Part shown: positions 28,284-32,655 of the stretch, piece by piece
Position numbering within the stretch: position 1 is the first letter of the stretch
How the letters are laid out: each line of letters opens with the position of its first letter
Origin: Pinguiococcus pyrenoidosus
Taxonomy: Eukaryota; Sar; Pinguiophyceae; Pinguiochrysidales; Pinguiochrysidaceae
Assembly (NCBI GenBank): GCA_019677205.1
Contig: JAAMXY010001314.1
Coordinates: forward strand, 1-32,655
Direction of reading: 5' to 3'
DNA length: 32,655 nucleotides
Program-made: the position numbers and the translations under genes
Notes under the pieces: model-generated
What the model saw: only the letters and a program-made list of their open reading frames with translations
Database searches by the model: none
What the model was told of the DNA's origin: nothing

Positions 28284-30181
28284 ATGGACGTCGACGTGGG
28301 CGGGGATGTCTTCGACGCCATGTCGAAGGCCTTGGACTCGGACGTTTTCGAGACCATGCAGCTAGAGGACGAAGCCGATGCTTCGTCGAAGATCGCTCCC
28401 GCAGCCGCGGGAGACAGAGGCTTGGACTCGGCGGGGCAGAGTGCCCTCCCGCTCAAGGACGATGCTGGCGTGGCCAACGACCCCTTGCTGGAATGGCGTG
28501 CGGGACGCGCCAGAAGCGACGAAAGACATAGAAATGAACGCAAGACCGAGCAGCTCGGGCAGGCGATTGCCGGACCCAAGGCGGCCCTGGGCCTGCACGG
28601 CAAGGAGATCGCGGATCTGGTACGCAGCTTTGGTGAGGCGCTGAGGCCGGGACGAGGGCTGGGAATCGCTCACGCCGGTCTGGTACAGGAGAGGAAGTCC
28701 CTTGAGACGCCGCGACGAAAGGAGGCGGCCGATGGGGCGGGAGCAACGGGTGCTCCGAGTTTAGGAGCAGGCGCAGCGCCTGTAGCCCCTGCAGCCCTTG
28801 CAACGCTTGCAACCCCTGCAACCCCTGCAGCCCTTAGAGGCTTAGGAAGCGGCCCGAAGCTGCCAGGAGCCCGCGTGAACCGGCTGAGTAGTCGCAATCA
28901 GGTACGGCGGTCATGCCAGCGTAGCGAAGAGGACCCGGTCCCAACGGCCCTCCCATCTGGACAGGGTTTCATTCGGAGCTATACACCGTGCGATTCAACG
29001 TCAGCCGGTGCGTCAGCTTTCCTGGCTAGCGCGTCGCGAAGGAAGCGAGCATGCGACGTCTTGGAAGGGAAGGCCTCAGAAGAGGTTGAGGACCCGACTG
29101 CAACCATGGGCAGCTACAGGTAGCTAAGGTCGCGCAGAGCCACCCCCTGAAACGCACCCCCCGAATCGCCATCGAAGCAGTACCGCTAACGTCTGGTGCG
29201 TCAGGTCAATGAGACCGCGAAGGGGGGCCACAACGAGGGCTCGTTCGGTCCAAGCAAAGGAGAGCCTAGATCGTCTCGTGGTCCGCTTGCAAGGCTCTCG
29301 CGGGAGAGCATGCAGTCCGATCTTCCTTCCCGACACGCAACTCTGCCGAAAGCCGAGAGAGGAGGAAATCCGGGACTACGACGTGGGCTTCGCATTGCTT
29401 GCGACCAACGGGACCCTCGAACAGCTCGAAGCCGCGCTGCAGTCCGGAAAGTAAGAGCCCAGCGTAGCGCCTGAAAGACGTTCATGGAAACACGAGAGCA
29501 TCTAATGCTCGCATGCTTTTCTACTTCAAGGTCACCAAACGCGTGCACTCGATTTGGGGAGTCGCTGCTGCACTCCCTGGCGCGCAGAGGCGATACCCAC
29601 GTGGACAAGCTGCGCCTGCTGCTGAAGTAAGGGAATCTCAGAGCTCCGGAGCCTGGCATGACGATCCTGACGATCTGGTTGCATGTTCCCTTTGCTCGCT
29701 CCAACAGGCATGGGGCTTCGGCATTTGTCTCCGACGACTTTGGTCGCACGCCTTTGCACAACGCATTCTGGTGTGACGAACCAGCGATAGAGACAGTCAC
29801 TGCTCTGTTGCAGGCACAAAACGGCGAAGGCTGGCAGCTGCTCATGTCGATCGACTGCCGAGGTACACCGCAGCTGTAGACTCTATAGCCTCGAGCAGGA
29901 TGTGAACGCTTCTCTTCGCAGGCGCGCTCCCGGCCACCTATGCAACAGAGCCCCACCAAGACATCTGGAGGAAGTACTTCACCTCGCGGGCATCGACCAT
30001 CTGGCCGAGAAGGTAGGTTTACAAGCGAAGTCTTTCCGTTTGACCGAGGCTCGTGGCATCGAAGCCAGCGCTGCCCGACCTGGATTCGTTTCAGCATCCA
30101 TGTTAACTTCCCTTCTTTCTGCTTTGCTTTCGTAGGACGAAGAAGAGTTCGAAGAGTTCTGCGGCAGAACGAAGAAAGTAA
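28284..30181 (+). CDS. Ankyrin-repeat protein with low-complexity N-terminus, 6 or more exons
   Basis: Exons from the first in-frame ATG are 28284-29119, 29205-29450, 29531-29626, 29708-29862, 29922-30012 and 30136-30181, with introns of 85, 80, 81, 59 and 123 bp. All are GT-AG and all phases agree, giving 489 residues. The first exon frame is open upstream to about 28074, so an earlier start exon is possible. It also contains a candidate 69-bp in-frame intron at 28620-28688. The N-terminal half is disordered, with acidic, Ala-rich and basic parts. The C-terminal half carries EEEIRDYDVGFALLATNG, then ankyrin-type LLHSLARRGDTHVDKLRLLLKHGA (split over an exon junction) and DDFGRTPLHNAF. It closes with ATYATEPHQDIWRKYF and TIWP, similar to the W-x(n)-WP tail of algal ankyrin proteins I know. 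The last exon gives a basic tail. It is a protein-interaction scaffold of unknown role. Confidence 0.65.
28785..28835 (+). repeat. Imperfect 9-bp tandem repeat, Ala/Thr/Pro-coding
   Basis: At least five units of the form (G/A)CCCCTGCA or close variants run head to tail within the first exon of the ankyrin gene, encoding an Ala-Thr-Pro-Leu stretch. The unit is a multiple of three, so length change would keep the frame. Confidence 0.75.
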
Positions 30182-31165
30182 CTCATGCGTCTTCACACCA
30201 TGAAGACATTGCCAGCGGAGCTTGACACTAGATTTTATTTTCACTACTGAATAAATCCATCTGTTTGTGAGCAGTGTTGTGGAGGCGTTGATGTGGTGAA
30301 CTGGATCCCGATCCGGACTTTGGTCATGCCGGCATGCGATTGTGTACAGAAAGATGCCTGTTTTCGTGGTCCCTTGGTTTATGTTGCTCTTTTTGTGGCG
30401 CAATTTACTGCGATCTGAGCGCCGCGTCAATTCAGCCCGTCCAGAGCTGCTCCCCGTTCTCACACGCATCAGAACGACAAGGGATGCAACCCCGAGTCTT
30501 GCTGGCATCTTAGCCGCCAAGGCTTGAAAAAAGTTGCGACTGGTGTACTCGTAGCAAGGAATCAATTGAGCTTCACGCACGCCTTCCATGGCAACTCTTC
30601 CTTTTTCGAATCCTCGTCTCCGCGACTTCTGGCTGCGGTCCAACACGAGCCAGCATACCAAGACGGAAGAGACGCGCTTGTCAAAAGGCGGAAGAAGGAA
30701 GAAAGGACGGCAGCAAAGGCGAGAGGCAGCATGTTTTCCGGATGCATTGTGATGCTATTACAAGACTTGCCCTATGATATACGACAGCTACGCTCATAAC
30801 CGCTGTATTTTGCCGCAGCCAGAGTCAATGCGGCGGAGAGATGCCGGGAAGGCCCCGAGGCCCCTAAGGTGTCTCTCTGCGAATTTATGCATTGGGTGAC
30901 ACTGGCGCAGAGCTATTACAATCGCGCCAGGTGCAACGGGAAGTGAGGGTACCGTACCGACTGGGCCAGGCGTAAGCGATCGATCCCGAGAGAAGATCGT
31001 CCGCATGCTCGTGAAGTTCGCATGGCGTATGTACATAGGATACTGGCACCGCCCGGCCTCCGCGTCAACTCTTGACAATGTCCGATTAGACGCGCTCGTG
31101 GCAGAAGTCGACATCTGCTCTGCACCCTACCTGTTTCCTTCCGCGGAGGAGTCAGACCTCGCACC
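30182..31165. other. Intergenic region, about 1 kb
   Basis: No supported gene. The first 80 bases are AT-richer and contain AATAAA at 30250-30255, followed by a GT-rich stretch, suitable as the 3' end of the ankyrin gene. The rest carries only short open frames without recognisable content. Confidence 0.4.
30250..30255 (+). terminator. Possible polyadenylation signal AATAAA
   Basis: AATAAA lies 69 bases after the ankyrin gene stop and is followed within 15 bases by TGTTTGTG. This is the classical animal/plant arrangement. Whether this lineage uses AATAAA is not known from the window, and most other genes here lack it close to the stop. Confidence 0.35.
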
Positions 31166-32329
31166 ATGAACACCATGAACAACGCAATACCCGGAGCTAG
31201 CGGCAAGCGGCCCTCGACCACAACCTTGGTTCTAAGGCCCGGAAGAGCTCCACATGATGGCGAATACTCTGCCGGTGGTGAGTGCAACGCAGATGCTTCC
31301 AGCGATAAAGGGGGACAGATAGAGGCGTGTAGAGGGAGAGACAGGGCGGTCGTCCCCTCGTCCCGTGGGCGGCGTCCAAGTACCACGGACGGCAGCAAGG
31401 AGCAGAGGAGAGCTCCATGGCTTGAGCTTGATCTTCACGAGAGGCTCTCCGCTGCGAATCTTCGATTTGTGCAAGCAAGGCAGAGAAGCTCCCGCCCTGG
31501 GCACGAGTCCGTAAAGCCGACTCTCCTTTCCCTGGCATCTCCGCATGGTGTCGAGCAGAAGACTCCCACTCTCCCTCCACCGTACCACCAGCCGGAGAAG
31601 ACGTCCGGCGTCGAGTTCCTGTCCTTGCGACCTTCCTCGAGAATCGGAGTCGCCTTCAGGCGGTGCGAGCAGTCAGCATTAAGGCAGGTGGTTCCTTCGT
31701 TCGGGCGACGTCCCGAACAACGACCGAAGCAGCCGGCGAGGAGAGATCGGATCGAGACCACGCGGGCAGTCCGGGCGAAAAAGTACGACGTGGACAAATG
31801 CAGGAAGCCACAGCTGGCTGCGGAGCGGACTCGTGATGTTCACTATGGTCTCTGTGTCACTGGGTTCGTCATCAGAAGCTGGCGAGCTTCATGGACCGAG
31901 TGGACGGACTATCACGACGACGATGACGAAGAGGACACGGGCTATCCAAGCTCGCAGTGGAGACGTGACACCGTGGAGAATTTCGACGTCACACGAACCT
32001 GGCCTGGGGTGATCCACATCGACGAAAGGAACAAAATGAAGGCGAGGAGGGGCAAAGCGGAAATGGGACGAGAAAGATGTAGGGAAGAGCACACGGAACA
32101 GACGGAACCGACTGAAGCCACGGAGACGCTGTACCGTCAACTCATGCGCCGACGATTACGCGGTCGAGAGCGAGTGTTCCCAGTCTGGCATCTACCAAAG
32201 AATGTGCCTAAGCGGCCTCACAGACGTTGGCACCAACATCGGGTCCTCGCGGACACACGCGTACCCAGAATAGGGTCAAGAAGAACTAGACGCAGGGCTT
32301 CACGAAAAATGCTTTTGAGACACAAGTGA
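31166..32329 (+). CDS. Hypothetical Arg-rich protein, 387 residues
   Basis: One uninterrupted frame from ATG 31166 (ACCATGA context) to TGA 32329. At this base composition a stop is expected about every 26 codons, so 387 open codons are hard to explain by chance. The product is strongly basic and rich in Arg, Pro and Ser. It has one acidic cluster (DDDDEED) near 254-260, a Thr/Glu stretch (EEHTEQTEPTEATE), and an Arg/His/Lys-rich C-terminus. No domain, signal peptide or membrane segment is seen. The frame could be a lineage-specific disordered protein or nuclear protein. It could also be a fortuitous frame, since codon choice looks less biased than in neighbours. It converges on the ubiquitin gene with a 174-bp gap. 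Confidence 0.4.
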   Translation: MNTMNNAIPGASGKRPSTTTLVLRPGRAPHDGEYSAGGECNADASSDKGGQIEACRGRDRAVVPSSRGRRPSTTDGSKEQRRAPWLELDLHERLSAANLRFVQARQRSSRPGHESVKPTLLSLASPHGVEQKTPTLPPPYHQPEKTSGVEFLSLRPSSRIGVAFRRCEQSALRQVVPSFGRRPEQRPKQPARRDRIETTRAVRAKKYDVDKCRKPQLAAERTRDVHYGLCVTGFVIRSWRASWTEWTDYHDDDDEEDTGYPSSQWRRDTVENFDVTRTWPGVIHIDERNKMKARRGKAEMGRERCREEHTEQTEPTEATETLYRQLMRRRLRGRERVFPVWHLPKNVPKRPHRRWHQHRVLADTRVPRIGSRRTRRRASRKMLLRHK

Positions 32330-32503
32330 AGGCGCAGCAGCGATGTGAAGTGGTCCTCCAGAGAAACAAGATAGGCAATTCATAGGAATGCTTCCATTAA
32401 TCATCGCGGATGCTTAAGTATGAGCAAGGCTATGAAGAGCAGCTATCAGAAGCGGCCACAACGCACAACACAGCATATCGCGCGCATTGGGTCAAGAAAG
32501 CTG

Positions 32504-32655
<152 letters not shown>

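Noticed and set aside
29902-30230. Alternative frame for the last two ankyrin exons ending in an acidic tail (DEEEFEEF)
   Set aside because: It needs a different acceptor or phase at the preceding junction. The phase fixed by the upstream donor at 29862 gives the other frame, which also carries the family-like W...WP tail.

Overview
This is nuclear DNA from a gene-dense eukaryotic microalga or related protist, most likely one with a secondary red-type plastid. Spliced genes, polyubiquitin, tripeptidyl-peptidase II, an ER-type protein disulfide isomerase and a Mediator-like subunit make it eukaryotic. Two proteins (a branched-chain aminotransferase and an unknown protein) begin with a signal peptide directly followed by an aromatic residue at the cleavage point (AFAP-type and AWAP-type). 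That is the bipartite plastid-targeting signature known from heterokonts, cryptophytes and haptophytes. I could reconstruct 25 introns with confidence. All are GT-AG and 52-131 bp long, and 20 of 25 acceptors are followed by G. I do not assign a genus.

Layout, left to right: a partial gene at the left edge; an FkbM-type methyltransferase with at least 9 exons (+); an EGF-PDI-like ER protein (-); a 1600-residue LRR / GT49 (LARGE-like) fusion (+); a plastid-targeted protein with two SAP-like repeats (-); a Med22-like coiled-coil protein (+); a 1.5 kb gap; a CCT-domain regulator (-); tripeptidyl-peptidase II (+); a seven-TM protein (-); an ankyrin-TPR protein (-); a small signal-peptide protein (+); plastid branched-chain aminotransferase (-); an ankyrin protein with a low-complexity N-terminus (+); an unrecognised 387-codon ORF (+); and the 3' end of a ubiquitin gene (-). 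Neighbours mostly alternate as divergent and convergent pairs, and convergent 3' ends lie as close as 87-101 bp.

There is no operon logic. The first three complete genes (sugar-methyltransferase-like, ER thiol-redox protein, LARGE-like glycosyltransferase) could share a glycan or secretory theme, but that is only an inference. The most unusual single gene is the LRR-GT49 fusion, which has no visible signal peptide or membrane anchor and starts with an MGC acylation-type N-terminus. Other points of interest are a repeated TCAGCTGA palindrome in two divergent promoters, AT-rich islands in divergent intergenic regions, and several genes whose true ends or identity appear only after splicing.
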